Source: Denitromonas iodatirespirans
GTDB lineage: Bacteria > Pseudomonadota > Gammaproteobacteria > Burkholderiales > Rhodocyclaceae
NCBI RefSeq assembly: GCF_018524365.1
Contig: NZ_JAEKFT010000001.1
Span: forward strand, 286,273-350,272
Direction: 5' to 3'
Length of the DNA stretch: 64,000 nucleotides
The position numbers and the translations under genes were made by a program. Below, one piece after another: positions 34,953 to 44,537 of the stretch. Under the pieces are notes generated by a model. That model saw only the letters and a list, made by a program, of their open reading frames with translations. It searched no databases and was not told where the DNA came from. Position 1 is the first letter of the stretch, and every line of letters starts with the position of its first letter.

Positions 34953-35732
34953 CTAGCCGACGATGTTGTAGCCCGCGTCCACGAAGTGGATGCCGCCGGT
35001 GACCAGACGCCCGGCGTCCGACACCAGGAAGGCGGTCAGGGCGCCGATGTCTTCGGGCGTCACCAGCGAATGCATCGGCGCGCGCTCGATGGCCGAGGCC
35101 ATCAGGTCGTCGAAACGGGCGATGCCCGAGGCGGCGCGGGTCATCAGCGGGCCCGGCGAGATCGCGTTGACACGGATGTTCTTGGGGCCCAGTTCGCAGG
35201 CCATGTAGCGGGTGGCGGCCTCGAGCGCGGCCTTGCACAAGCCCATCACGCCGTAGTTGGCGATGACCTTTTCCGAGCCCAGGTAGGTCATGGTCACCAG
35301 CGAGCCGCCACCGGCCTTCTCCATCAAGGGCTCGACCATCTTGGCCAGGCGCACGAAGGAGTGGGTCGACACATCCATGGCCATGGCAAAGCCGTCGGCC
35401 GAGGTATCGACCACCCGGCCGTGCAGATCGTCGCGCTTGGCGAAGGCCATGCTGTGGATGGCGAAATCGAGCTTGCCGAAGTGCTCGCCGATCTTCGCCT
35501 GCACCTCGGCCATGGTCTCCGGCCGGGTGACGTCGAGCGCGTACACATGCTCGATGCCCAGGCGGTGGACCACCGGCTCGATGAAGGCGCGCGTCTTGTC
35601 ATTCTGATAGGTGACGATGAGCTTGGCGCCGGCCTCGACGCAGGACTCCGCCACGCCGGTCGAGATCGACTTTTCGTTGGCGATGCCCGTCACCAGGCCG
35701 ACTTTACCGCTGAGATCGACGATTGCTGCCAT
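34953..35732 (-). CDS. fabI: Enoyl-ACP reductase (NADH)
   Basis: Last step of the fatty-acid elongation cycle. From the ATG at 35732 (AGGAGCG ahead) the product has 259 aa: Rossmann start GKVGLVTGIANEKSISTGVA, the FabI catalytic Tyr-x6-Lys pattern in YLGSEKVIANYGVMGLCKAALEA, and SPGPLMTRAASGI. Thirteen extra codons upstream are open but unlikely. Target family of isoniazid and triclosan-type inhibitors. Confidence 0.96.
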   Translation of the reverse strand: MAAIVDLSGKVGLVTGIANEKSISTGVAESCVEAGAKLIVTYQNDKTRAFIEPVVHRLGIEHVYALDVTRPETMAEVQAKIGEHFGKLDFAIHSMAFAKRDDLHGRVVDTSADGFAMAMDVSTHSFVRLAKMVEPLMEKAGGGSLVTMTYLGSEKVIANYGVMGLCKAALEAATRYMACELGPKNIRVNAISPGPLMTRAASGIARFDDLMASAIERAPMHSLVTPEDIGALTAFLVSDAGRLVTGGIHFVDAGYNIVG

Positions 35733-35883
35733 GTTGTTCGCTCCTGTGGGATGCTGGATTTTGCTTTGCACAAGACCAGACGCGCATCTGACATTTCAGT
35801 TCCGGTTCTGTCGTGCCGTAGTACTTGGCAGCCATTGTGGCCGCAGCATCGTTCAGTTTTATTGCGCTGCGTCATGCCCGGGC

Positions 35884-35889
35884 TAAAAT
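35884..35889 (+). promoter_or_regulatory. Possible -10 element (TAAAAT) of the HAD gene
   Basis: TAAAAT in the context GGCTAAAATGG, 21 bases ahead of the ATG at 35910, in the AT-rich gap between fabI and the HAD gene. Confidence 0.35.
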
Positions 35890-35909
35890 GGCAGCAACAG
35901 GAGCCCCCG

Positions 35910-36431
35910 ATGCATCGATCCGAGATCTACGTCTTTCTGGACTTCGACGGCGTGACCCACCCCCTGCGGGAGGTCGAAGATTTCCGCTGCCTGCCGCGCA
36001 TCGAGGCGGTGCTGCGCGAGTTCGACGAATGCCGGGTGGTGATCACCTCCGACTGGCGCACGCTGTTCTCGCTGCGGCGCCTGCAGACGCATTTTTCCGA
36101 CGACATCCGCGAGCGCGTGATCGGCACCACGCCGCTGCTCTTGCCGACGCACGGGGCCGATTTCTATGGCCTGCGCGAAGCCGAGGCCCGCCAGTGGCTG
36201 GCCCAGCGGCAGGCGGCCGATGCGCCCTGGCTGGCCATCGACGACGCCCCCGGCAACTGGCCGACCCGCGCCCGGCTGCTCCTCACCGATTTCAAATGCG
36301 GCTTCATGGACGACGACGCCGAACGCATGCGCACCGTCCTCCGGGCACTGCGCGCCGGCACCCACCACGAGGCAGACGACCCCTCGCCCCGGCTGGCCTG
36401 GGGCCGCCCCGAGCTGGCGCCGGGCACATGA
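35910..36431 (+). CDS. HAD-superfamily hydrolase-like protein
   Basis: 173-aa protein with the HAD motifs: FLDFDGVTHPL (motif I, nucleophile Asp and acid/base Asp), VITSDWR (motif II), a Lys region and LAIDDAPGNW (motif IV). It has no cap domain and resembles small HAD domains of the FCP1/'HAD domain in Swiss army knife RNA repair' kind. Substrate unknown. CAACAGGAGCC precedes the ATG. Convergent with ahpF across a palindromic terminator. Confidence 0.8.
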   Translation: MHRSEIYVFLDFDGVTHPLREVEDFRCLPRIEAVLREFDECRVVITSDWRTLFSLRRLQTHFSDDIRERVIGTTPLLLPTHGADFYGLREAEARQWLAQRQAADAPWLAIDDAPGNWPTRARLLLTDFKCGFMDDDAERMRTVLRALRAGTHHEADDPSPRLAWGRPELAPGT

Positions 36432-36455
36432 AAAACGGGCCCCGCGGGGCCCGTT
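36429..36455 (-). terminator. Rho-independent terminator after ahpF
   Basis: Perfect palindrome AACGGGCCCC-GC-GGGGCCCGTT at 36434-36455, followed on the minus strand by a T-run. It serves ahpF and may also stop the convergent HAD transcript, although the plus strand has few T residues. Confidence 0.85.
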
Positions 36456-36479
36456 CTCACGACTGGCGCCGATGCGCCG

Positions 36480-38048
36480 TTACACCGTCGCTGCCTCGTT
36501 CACCGAACTGCGGATCAGGTGATCGAAGGCCGACAGCGCCGCCTTCGAGCCCTCGCCCATGGCGATGATGATCTGCTTGTAAGGCACGGTGGTCGCATCC
36601 CCCGCCGCGAACACGCCAGGCACGCTGGTTTCGCCGCGCGCATTCACTTCGATCTCGCCATGCTTGCTCAAATCGACCACGCCCTTGAGCCAGTCGGTGT
36701 TGGGCAGCAGGCCGATCTGCACGAACACGCCTTCGAGCGCCACGGTATGCGACTCGCCCGTCTTGCGGTCGGTATAGACCAGGCCATTGACCTTGCCGTC
36801 GGCGCCGGTCACTTCGGTGGTATGCGCATCGGTGTGGATGGTGACATTCGGCAGGCTCTTGAGCTTGGCCTGCAGCACCGCGTCGGCGCGCAGCTCGCTG
36901 CCGAATTCGAGCAGCGTCACATGCGCCACGATGCCGGCCAGGTCGATGGCCGCCTCGACACCCGAGTTGCCGCCGCCGATCACCGCCACGCGCTTGCCCT
37001 TGAAGAGCGGGCCGTCGCAGTGCGGGCAGTAGGCCACGCCGCGGCCGCGGTATTCGCGCTCGCCGGGCACGTTCATCTCGCGCCAGCGTGCGCCGGTGGC
37101 GAGGATGACAGCCTTAGCCTTGACCGTGGCGCCGCTGGCCAGACGGATCTCGGCGAGTTCGCCGGGGATCAGCGCTTCGGCCCGCTGGCCGTCCATCACG
37201 TCCACTTCGTACTGCTTCACATGCTGTTCGAGCGCGGCGGCCAGCTTGGGCCCCTCGGTTTCCTTCAACGAGATGAAGTTCTCGATGGCCATGGTGTCCA
37301 TCACCTGGCCGCCGAAACGCTCCGACACCACGCCGGTGCGCACGCCCTTGCGCGCCGCGTAGATGGCCGCGGCCGCGCCGGCCGGGCCGCCACCGACGAT
37401 GAGCACGTCGAACGGATCCTTGTCGGCGATCTTCGCCGCGTCACGGGCGGCGGCGCCGGTGTCGAGCTTGGCAAGGATTTCCTTGAGGCTGGTGCGGCCC
37501 TGGCCGAAGACCTCGCCGTTCAGATAGACGCTGGGCACGGCGAGGATCTTGCGAGCCTCGACCTCGTCCTGAAACAGCGCGCCATCGACCATGGTGTGGC
37601 GGATATTGGGGTTGAGCACCGCCATCAGGTTCAGCGCCTGCACCACCTCCGGGCAGTTCTGGCAGGACAGCGAGATGTAGGTGACGAATTCGAAGCGGCC
37701 CTCGATGGCCTGAATCTGCGCGATCACATCGGCCTCGACCTTGGGCGGATGGCCGCCGACCTGCAGCAGCGCCAGCACCAGCGAGGTGAATTCATGGCCC
37801 ATCGGGATGCCGGCGAAGCGCACGCCCATGTCGGCACCGCTGCGGTTCAGGGCGAACGACGGCGCCCGCACGGCCGCATCGCGGGTCTCGACCACGGTGA
37901 TCTTGTCGCTCAGGCCGGCGATGTCCTCGAGCAGGGCCACCATCTCGACGGATTTGGCGCTGCCATCGACATTGGCCGTGATCTCGATCGGCTGGGTGAC
38001 GTTCTGCAGGTAGGTCGCAAGCTGTTGTTTGAGATTGGCATCGAGCAT
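36480..38048 (-). CDS. ahpF: Alkyl hydroperoxide reductase subunit F
   Basis: Flavoprotein disulfide reductase that recycles AhpC with NADH. 522 aa (E. coli 521). The N-terminal thioredoxin-like double domain carries the Cys129/Cys132 pair in [10 protein letters not shown], followed by the TrxR-like part with FAD motif [19 protein letters not shown], the second redox pair in [11 protein letters not shown] and the NAD motif [26 protein letters not shown] precedes the ATG. A terminator-like hairpin lies just upstream, between it and ahpC. Confidence 0.97.
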   Translation of the reverse strand: MLDANLKQQLATYLQNVTQPIEITANVDGSAKSVEMVALLEDIAGLSDKITVVETRDAAVRAPSFALNRSGADMGVRFAGIPMGHEFTSLVLALLQVGGHPPKVEADVIAQIQAIEGRFEFVTYISLSCQNCPEVVQALNLMAVLNPNIRHTMVDGALFQDEVEARKILAVPSVYLNGEVFGQGRTSLKEILAKLDTGAAARDAAKIADKDPFDVLIVGGGPAGAAAAIYAARKGVRTGVVSERFGGQVMDTMAIENFISLKETEGPKLAAALEQHVKQYEVDVMDGQRAEALIPGELAEIRLASGATVKAKAVILATGARWREMNVPGEREYRGRGVAYCPHCDGPLFKGKRVAVIGGGNSGVEAAIDLAGIVAHVTLLEFGSELRADAVLQAKLKSLPNVTIHTDAHTTEVTGADGKVNGLVYTDRKTGESHTVALEGVFVQIGLLPNTDWLKGVVDLSKHGEIEVNARGETSVPGVFAAGDATTVPYKQIIIAMGEGSKAALSAFDHLIRSSVNEAATV

Positions 38049-38289
38049 GGCAGGTCTCCTGGATCGAAATTTGGGCGTAAAAATGCCCGGGCCTTTGCCC
38101 CGGGCATGGGGTGAAGCGGTGTCGGAAAGGCGTTCGGGCGGTCCAACGCTTTTCCGTCGCCGCCTCGAAGAGGGGCGACGACCGCCGCGCAAGCGGCGGC
38201 CGTGGGAGCCGAGGAAGCGCCGGGCCGCCCCAAGCTTCCTCCGCCCCCTCGGGGGGCAGGCCACCGCACTCGGTGGCCGTGGGGGCCAA
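38049..38289. other. ahpC-ahpF gap rich in palindromes
   Basis: 241 bases without a gene. Besides the terminator at 38079-38106 it has hairpins such as GCCGCCGC/GCGGCGGC around 38190-38205 and GGAAGC/GCTTCC arms around 38213-38240, so the message between the two genes would be strongly folded. Confidence 0.5.
38079..38106 (-). terminator. Terminator-like hairpin between ahpC and ahpF
   Basis: On the minus strand an 8-bp stem (TGCCCGGG/CCCGGGCA, 7-base loop) is followed by five T residues, about 30 bases before the ahpF ATG. Would attenuate read-through from ahpC into ahpF. Confidence 0.8.
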
Positions 38290-38856
38290 TCAGATCTTGC
38301 CGACGAGGTCCAGCGACGGTGCCAGGGTCTGCTCACCCGGGGTCCACTTGGCCGGGCACACTTCACCCGGGTGGGCGGCCACGTACTGGGCAGCCTGGAT
38401 CTTGCGGACCAGCTCTTTGGCGTCACGGCCGATGCCCAGGTCGTGAATCTCGGCAACCTTGATCTCGCCTTCCGGGTTGATCACGAAGGTGCCGCGCAGG
38501 GCCAGGCCTTCTTCCTCGATCATCACCTCGAAGTTGCGCGAGATGGTGCCGGTCGGGTCGCCGATCATGGCGTAGTTGATCTTCTTGATCGTCTCCGAGG
38601 CGTCATGCCAGGCCTTGTGGGTGAAGTGGGTGTCGGTGGAGACCGAGTACACTTCGACGCCCATGTCCTTGAGCTGCGGGTAGTAGTCAGCCAGATCGCC
38701 CAGTTCGGTCGGGCACACGAAGGTGAAGTCGGCCGGGTAGAAGAACACCACCGACCACTTGCCCAGCAGGGACTGCTCGGTCACTTCCTTGAACTCGCCG
38801 TTCTTGTAGGCGGTGGCTTTGAAAGGCTTGATCTTGCTGTTGATGAGGTTCGACAT
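38290..38856 (-). CDS. ahpC: Alkyl hydroperoxide reductase subunit C (typical 2-Cys peroxiredoxin)
   Basis: Reduces organic and hydrogen peroxides. 188 aa from the ATG at 38856 (E. coli 187 aa), starting [20 protein letters not shown]. Peroxidatic Cys48 lies in [14 protein letters not shown] and resolving Cys167 in [12 protein letters not shown]. The frame is open 35 codons upstream, but that part covers the promoter and has no similarity. GGAGAG precedes the ATG. Upstream lies an OxyR-type motif. Confidence 0.97.
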   Translation of the reverse strand: MSNLINSKIKPFKATAYKNGEFKEVTEQSLLGKWSVVFFYPADFTFVCPTELGDLADYYPQLKDMGVEVYSVSTDTHFTHKAWHDASETIKKINYAMIGDPTGTISRNFEVMIEEEGLALRGTFVINPEGEIKVAEIHDLGIGRDAKELVRKIQAAQYVAAHPGEVCPAKWTPGEQTLAPSLDLVGKI

Positions 38857-38953
38857 GGTTTCTCTCCTTGTGGTTAGCGGGTGCTGCGAAATCGATGGGT
38901 GGATGTTATTGCCCTGCAGCACATAGATCCAATTGAACATCCAAATTTTATCG

Positions 38954-38968
38954 ATAGGCACTGCCTAT
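38954..38968. promoter_or_regulatory. OxyR-type motif before ahpC
   Basis: ATAGGCACTGCCTAT fits the ATAG-N7-CTAT core of OxyR sites, about 98 bases upstream of the ahpC start. Known OxyR operators have two such motifs; the neighbouring second one is not clear. It could also serve the divergent monooxygenase gene. Confidence 0.6.
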
Positions 38969-39072
38969 GCGCCGGGTTTTGAGGTCGCCGCTTTGCCGAA
39001 AACCGCCAATGGGGTAACGTTCAGCCCCAGCCGGGGCGCGTGCCCCACCCTGCTGTTTTTCAGGCCCAGCCC

Positions 39073-40236
39073 ATGAAATTCGACCTCATCATCGTCGGTG
39101 CCGGACTCGCCGGTGCCAGCCTCGCCGCCGCGCTGCGCGGCAGCCGGCTGAAGATCGCCGTCGTGGAGTCCCAGCCGCCCGCCCGGGTCGAGGGCTGGGA
39201 CAGCCGCATCTACGCGATCAGCCCGGCCAATGTGGATTTCCTGACCCATATCGGTGTCTGGCAACATCTCGACAGCGCCCGCCTGACGCCGGTCTACGAC
39301 ATGGCCATCCATGGCGACGCCGGCGGTCGGCTCGACTTCTCGGCCTACGATTGCGGCCTGCGCGAGCTGGCCTGGATCGTCGAATCCGGCCTGATGCAGC
39401 GCGAACTGTGGGAGACCATCAAGCGCCAGCACAACCTCACGCTGCTGTGCCCAGCCCATCCTCTCGGTCTGGCGGTCGATGAGAAAGCCGCGGTGCTCAC
39501 CCTCGACACCGGCAAGACGCTCACCGCCTCGCTGGTGGTCGCCGCCGACGGCGCGCGCTCATGGGTGCGCGAGCAGGTCGGCATCGCCGCCGCCACCACA
39601 CCCTACGAAGAAAAAGGCGTGGTGGCCAACTTCCGCTGCGAGAAACCGCACCGCAACATCGCCACCCAGTGGTTCCGCCACGACGGCATCCTGGCCTGGC
39701 TGCCGCTGCCTGAGAACCGGATCTCCATCGTCTGGTCGGCCCCCGATGCGCTGGCCGACGAGCTCGTCGCCCTGCCGCCCGAGGCACTGTGCGCCCGCGT
39801 CGCCGAAGCCGGCGAGTACACCCTGGGCGCGCTCACGCTGGAGACGCCGGCCGCCGCCTTCCCGCTGCGCCTGATGCGCGTACCGCAGCCGACCGCCCCG
39901 CGCGTGGCGCTGATCGGCGATGCCGCCCATGCCATCCATCCGCTGTCGGGCCACGGCATCAACCTCGGCTATCAAGACGCCAAGGCCCTGGCCGAGCTGA
40001 TCGGCCCCCTGCCCGTCTGGCGCGAGCCCGGCGAGGCCGCCCTGCTGGCCAGCTACGCCCGCGCCCGCGCCGAAGAAACCCGGCTGCTGCAGTCCACCAC
40101 CCATGCGCTCAACCGCCTGTTCAAGCCCGACAACGGCCTTTTGTCGGGCCTGCGCAACCTCGGACTGAACCTCACCAACCAAATCCCTGTCGTACGCAAC
40201 GCGCTGGTGCGATATGCCATCAGCGGACATTTTTGA
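39073..40236 (+). CDS. UbiH/UbiF/VisC-family FAD monooxygenase
   Basis: 387-aa flavoprotein hydroxylase of the ubiquinone-biosynthesis family. MKFDLIIVGAGLAGASLAAAL is the FAD-binding start, SRIYAISPANVDFL the family block, SLVVAADGARSWVREQVGI the DG motif and ALIGDAAHAIHPLSGHGINLGYQDA the second FAD signature. Which ring position it hydroxylates cannot be decided (betaproteobacteria have UbiH, UbiF and UbiM variants). Eleven codons upstream of 39073 are open but without ribosome site. dsbC follows after 15 bases. Confidence 0.88.
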   Translation: MKFDLIIVGAGLAGASLAAALRGSRLKIAVVESQPPARVEGWDSRIYAISPANVDFLTHIGVWQHLDSARLTPVYDMAIHGDAGGRLDFSAYDCGLRELAWIVESGLMQRELWETIKRQHNLTLLCPAHPLGLAVDEKAAVLTLDTGKTLTASLVVAADGARSWVREQVGIAAATTPYEEKGVVANFRCEKPHRNIATQWFRHDGILAWLPLPENRISIVWSAPDALADELVALPPEALCARVAEAGEYTLGALTLETPAAAFPLRLMRVPQPTAPRVALIGDAAHAIHPLSGHGINLGYQDAKALAELIGPLPVWREPGEAALLASYARARAEETRLLQSTTHALNRLFKPDNGLLSGLRNLGLNLTNQIPVVRNALVRYAISGHF

Positions 40237-40251
40237 CCCCTGGAGAACCGG

Positions 40252-40983
40252 ATGAACCACCCCCGACTGCGCGCCATGCTGGCCACCCTCACCCTGGCCG
40301 CAGGCGTCGCCCATGCCGGCGAGGCCGATGTACAGAAGAAAGTCGAAGCCTTCATCGGCGCACCCGCCGTCAGCAGCGTCACCGCCACGCCCTACGGCAA
40401 GTTGTACGAAGTGGTGCTCAAATCCGGCGAGCTGGTCTACACCGATGAAGCGGTGAGCTTCATCATCGACGGCAACATCATCGACGCCAAGACCCGCAGC
40501 AACGTCACCCAGGCCCGCCTCAACGCCCTGTCGTCCATCGACTTCGCCAGCCTGCCGCTCAAGGACGCGGTCAAGCATGTGCGCGGCAAGGGCGAGCGCG
40601 TCATCGCCACCTTCGAAGACCCCAACTGCGGCTTCTGCAAGCGTCTGGCCAACGAGCTGCTGAGCATGGACAACGTCACCGTCTACACCTTCCTCTACCC
40701 GATCCTCAGCCCCGATTCGCTCGACAAGTCCAAGCGCATCTGGTGCAGCGAGAAGCAGGGCACCGCCTGGCTCGACTGGATCGCCAATGGCAAGGCCCCC
40801 GCCGCCAAGGCCGACTGCGACACCGCGGCCATCGAGCGCAACGTCGCCCTCGGCCAGAAGCTGCGCGTCAGCGGCACCCCCACCATCTTCCTCGCCGACG
40901 GCAGCCGCATCGGCGGCTTCCTGCCAGCCGCGCAGCTGAATCCGGCCATCGACGAAGCGCAGGGCAAGGCCAAGACGAAGTAA
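40252..40983 (+). CDS. dsbC: Thiol:disulfide interchange protein DsbC
   Basis: Periplasmic disulfide isomerase, 243 aa. Signal peptide (MLATLTLAAGVAHAG), N-terminal dimerisation domain (about 24-90), then a thioredoxin domain with active site Cys126-Gly-Phe-Cys129 in FEDPNCGFCKRL and the cis-Pro in RVSGTPTIFLADG. E. coli DsbC has CGYC. A good terminator follows. Confidence 0.93.
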   Translation: MNHPRLRAMLATLTLAAGVAHAGEADVQKKVEAFIGAPAVSSVTATPYGKLYEVVLKSGELVYTDEAVSFIIDGNIIDAKTRSNVTQARLNALSSIDFASLPLKDAVKHVRGKGERVIATFEDPNCGFCKRLANELLSMDNVTVYTFLYPILSPDSLDKSKRIWCSEKQGTAWLDWIANGKAPAAKADCDTAAIERNVALGQKLRVSGTPTIFLADGSRIGGFLPAAQLNPAIDEAQGKAKTK

Positions 40984-41011
40984 GCACCCGCAGTACCTCA
41001 CCCCGTCTGCC

Positions 41012-41044
41012 GGGGGCCGGACACACCGGCCCCCGCTGCTTTTG
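41012..41044 (+). terminator. Rho-independent terminator after dsbC
   Basis: Stem GGGGGCCGG/CCGGCCCCC with loop ACACA, followed by GCTGCTTTTG. Confidence 0.8.
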
Positions 41045-41061
41045 TCGCTGTCCGTCCGGTA

Positions 41062-41409
41062 TCACGACCGCCAAGCGCTGAAGCGCGCCGCCGCTTGGCG
41101 CACGAGAATCTCCAGGCGGTCGAGGCCGCGGGCAACGCGCCGCGACTCCGATCCGAGCAAGGCCCCACCGGCTGCCAGGAACACCAGGCCAGGGCCCGGC
41201 GTGAACAGCATCATGAACCCCAGCAGCGCCATCCCCACGCCACCCACCATGCGGACCACCACCGCCGGACCAGGGCGCCCTGCGCGCTGCGACTGATACC
41301 GGTGGTAACGGTCCTGAAAACGTTCTCCCGGTTCGCTGCGCTTCAACGCGCGCCAGCCTTGTCTTGCGCGTTCGAACATGCCAGAAGCCGTTTTTCCGTC
41401 ACGCGACAT
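41062..41409 (-). CDS. PGPGW-type small transmembrane protein
   Basis: 115 aa from the ATG at 41409. A basic, aromatic N-terminal part (RFQDRYHRYQSQRAGRPGPA) is followed by one or two hydrophobic segments around MVGGVGMALLGFMMLFTPGPG, then LVFLAAGGALLGSESRRVAR; TPGPG is the hallmark of this small membrane family of unknown function. It overlaps the end of the proline-rich ORF upstream by 11 bases. Confidence 0.72.
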   Translation of the reverse strand: MSRDGKTASGMFERARQGWRALKRSEPGERFQDRYHRYQSQRAGRPGPAVVVRMVGGVGMALLGFMMLFTPGPGLVFLAAGGALLGSESRRVARGLDRLEILVRQAAARFSAWRS

Positions 41410-41632
41410 GGGGCCGACGCTTGATCGGTTCGGGCACCGGTGGCTCGGGGACCGGCGGGACGGGCTGGGGCTCGTCGGGCGGCACGGGTGGCGGGCCCGG
41501 CTGCGGAGGGGCCGGCGGGGGTGCGGGCGGCAGTGGGCTGGGGCTATGCGGCGGGCGCTCGGGCTCGGGCGGCAAGGGCAGCTCGCCGGGCCTCGGGGCG
41601 GCGGCACGAAACGGCGCGTGGCAAGCGGTCAT
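41399..41632 (-). CDS. Short proline-rich protein
   Basis: 77 aa from an ATG with GGAGAC ahead. The first 15 residues (MTACHAPFRAAAPRP) are followed by an almost pure Pro/Glu/Ala stretch with repeated PEP, PPEP and PVPEP units. Compositional bias alone could arise from antisense reading, but the ribosome site and the 11-base overlap into the PGPGW gene support translation. Function unknown; no signal peptide. Confidence 0.45.
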   Translation of the reverse strand: MTACHAPFRAAAPRPGELPLPPEPERPPHSPSPLPPAPPPAPPQPGPPPVPPDEPQPVPPVPEPPVPEPIKRRPHVA

Positions 41633-41863
41633 CGGGTCTCCTCTGCCGGGCCATCGGCCCGACATCTGCCGTGCCCGGCGCGCCGGCCGATCGCCGGGCA
41701 CGCTGCACAGGCACTTGAAATTCCGACCCGTCACGCCCCGCACCGGTTCCAGCGCGCTTGCATCGCCAGACCCCGCCACGCCGACCGAACCCCTGTCCGG
41801 CACACCGGTCACACCAGACAGACGGCCGCCCGGCAGGCGGCCCCCCGCGAGGAGGACAAGCCG

Positions 41864-42235
41864 ATGCTCAACTACGAACTGGACGACGTGAACGGCATTC
41901 TCACCGTCACGCCCGAAGGCCCGCTGGAGGCCCGGGATTTCGAGCAACTGGCGCAAGCGGTCGACCCGTGGATCGAACGCCACGGCCACCTGCACGGCCT
42001 GATGATCCGCGCCGAGGCCTTCCCCGGCTGGCGCGACTTCGCGGCGCTGATCTCGCATTTTCGCTTCGTGCGCGACCACCACCAGCGCATCGCGCGCGTC
42101 GCCGCCGTCACCGACAACAGCTTTCTGGCCGTCGCCCCGCAAATCGCCCGTCACTTCGTCGACGCCGAACTGCGCCACTTTGCCTTTCACGACAAGGCGC
42201 CCGCGCTGGCCTGGCTCAAGCAAGCCGCCGAGTGA
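41864..42235 (+). CDS. SpoIIAA-like (STAS-fold) protein
   Basis: 123-aa protein of the SpoIIAA-like family (STAS fold), usually of unknown role in proteobacteria. MLNYELDDVNGILTVTPEGPL, HGLMIRAEAFPGWRDFAALI and the end region ELRHFAFHDKAPALAWLKQ are family-typical. A clear GAGGAGGA ribosome site lies ahead. The frame is open far upstream (to 41378), overlapping the divergent proline-rich gene, but only the part from 41864 looks protein-coding. Confidence 0.82.
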   Translation: MLNYELDDVNGILTVTPEGPLEARDFEQLAQAVDPWIERHGHLHGLMIRAEAFPGWRDFAALISHFRFVRDHHQRIARVAAVTDNSFLAVAPQIARHFVDAELRHFAFHDKAPALAWLKQAAE

Positions 42236-42303
42236 CGCGGCGCCGCGCCCAGAAGGAGACCGCATGACCCCACCGCCCCATCGCCCCGCCCCGGACGGCA
42301 CCG

Positions 42304-43149
42304 ATGCCCTTCGCTGACGACCCGGTCACCCAACTGTACCCACCACCGTCCGGCCCCCGGCCGCTCGCCGGCCTGTATCTGGCCCACGAGCTGCGCGCGC
42401 GCGGCACGCCCGGCCGGCCCTTCGTCTACACCAACTTCATCACCAGCCTGGACGGACGCATCAGCGAACGCGACGCGAGCGGTCGGCGGCGCGTGCCCGA
42501 GGCCATTGCCAACGCCCGCGACTGGCGCCTCTACCTCGAACTGATGGCGCAAGCCGACGTGGTGCTCACCACCGCCCGCCACCTGCGCGCCATTGCCGCC
42601 GGGCGCGAGCGACCGCTGCCGGGGCTGACCGGCCCCGAGGCCGCCGGACTGGCCGCCTGGCGTGAAGCGCGCGGGCTGGCACCGGCGCCGACCGTGGCCA
42701 TCGCCAGCGCCGAGCTCAAGGTGCCGGCCGCCGCGCTGCGCCGTGTGGTCGGGCCGTTGCTGGTGCTCACCCACCGGGGGGCGCCCTCGGCGCGTGTCAT
42801 GGCGCTGACCCTGGAAGGCGCCAATGTCCGACAGGTCGGCGCCACGGCCCGCCTCACGGCCGCCGAGATCCTCGCCGGCCTCGACGGCGAAGGGCACCGC
42901 TGCATCTACTCGATCGCCGGCCCGCGCATGCTGCACACGCTGCTCGCCGGCGATGCGCTCGACCGGCTCTATCTGACGGTCGCGCATCGGGTGCTCGGCG
43001 GCACCGGCGACACCCTGATGCCCGACGATGCGCTCGCGCCCCCGGCCGGCTTCACGCCCGCGGCCACCTATTTCGACCCTCATGCGCCGCAGCACGGCGG
43101 CCAGCTCTTTCTCAGCCTGGATCGGCGTCCCGACGGCGGCGCGCATTAG
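42304..43149 (+). CDS. RibD C-terminal/dihydrofolate-reductase-like reductase
   Basis: 281-aa NADPH-dependent reductase-fold protein (RibD_C/DHFR superfamily). PFVYTNFITSLDGRISERD is the RibD-C signature start, SARVMALTLEGANVRQVG the nucleotide-binding middle, and SIAGPRMLHTLLAGDALDRLYLTV the G-G/P-x loop near the end. The deaminase half of bifunctional RibD is absent. Could be a stand-alone riboflavin-pathway-type reductase or an unrelated pyrimidine/pteridine reductase. Confidence 0.8.
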   Translation: MPFADDPVTQLYPPPSGPRPLAGLYLAHELRARGTPGRPFVYTNFITSLDGRISERDASGRRRVPEAIANARDWRLYLELMAQADVVLTTARHLRAIAAGRERPLPGLTGPEAAGLAAWREARGLAPAPTVAIASAELKVPAAALRRVVGPLLVLTHRGAPSARVMALTLEGANVRQVGATARLTAAEILAGLDGEGHRCIYSIAGPRMLHTLLAGDALDRLYLTVAHRVLGGTGDTLMPDDALAPPAGFTPAATYFDPHAPQHGGQLFLSLDRRPDGGAH

Positions 43150-43156
43150 GCGCATG

Positions 43157-44401
<1,245 letters not shown>

Positions 44402-44537
44402 CGATCCGTCCCCTATTCCGGCGCCGCCACCGGGGCGGGTGTCGTTGCCGACCGACGGCCATATCACGTATCTTGGCCGCATCCGTGGCCCGGTCGTGCC
44501 GTCCGCGGAAGACCGTACAGACACCTCCGGGAGGTTC

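Noticed and set aside
30028..34956. A 1642-codon open frame on the plus strand, the longest in the window.
   Set aside because: It is antisense to the hybrid histidine kinase, whose minus-strand frame shows all expected domains in order. The plus-strand product is His/Gln/Arg/Gly-rich with no domain; long antisense frames are common in GC-rich DNA.
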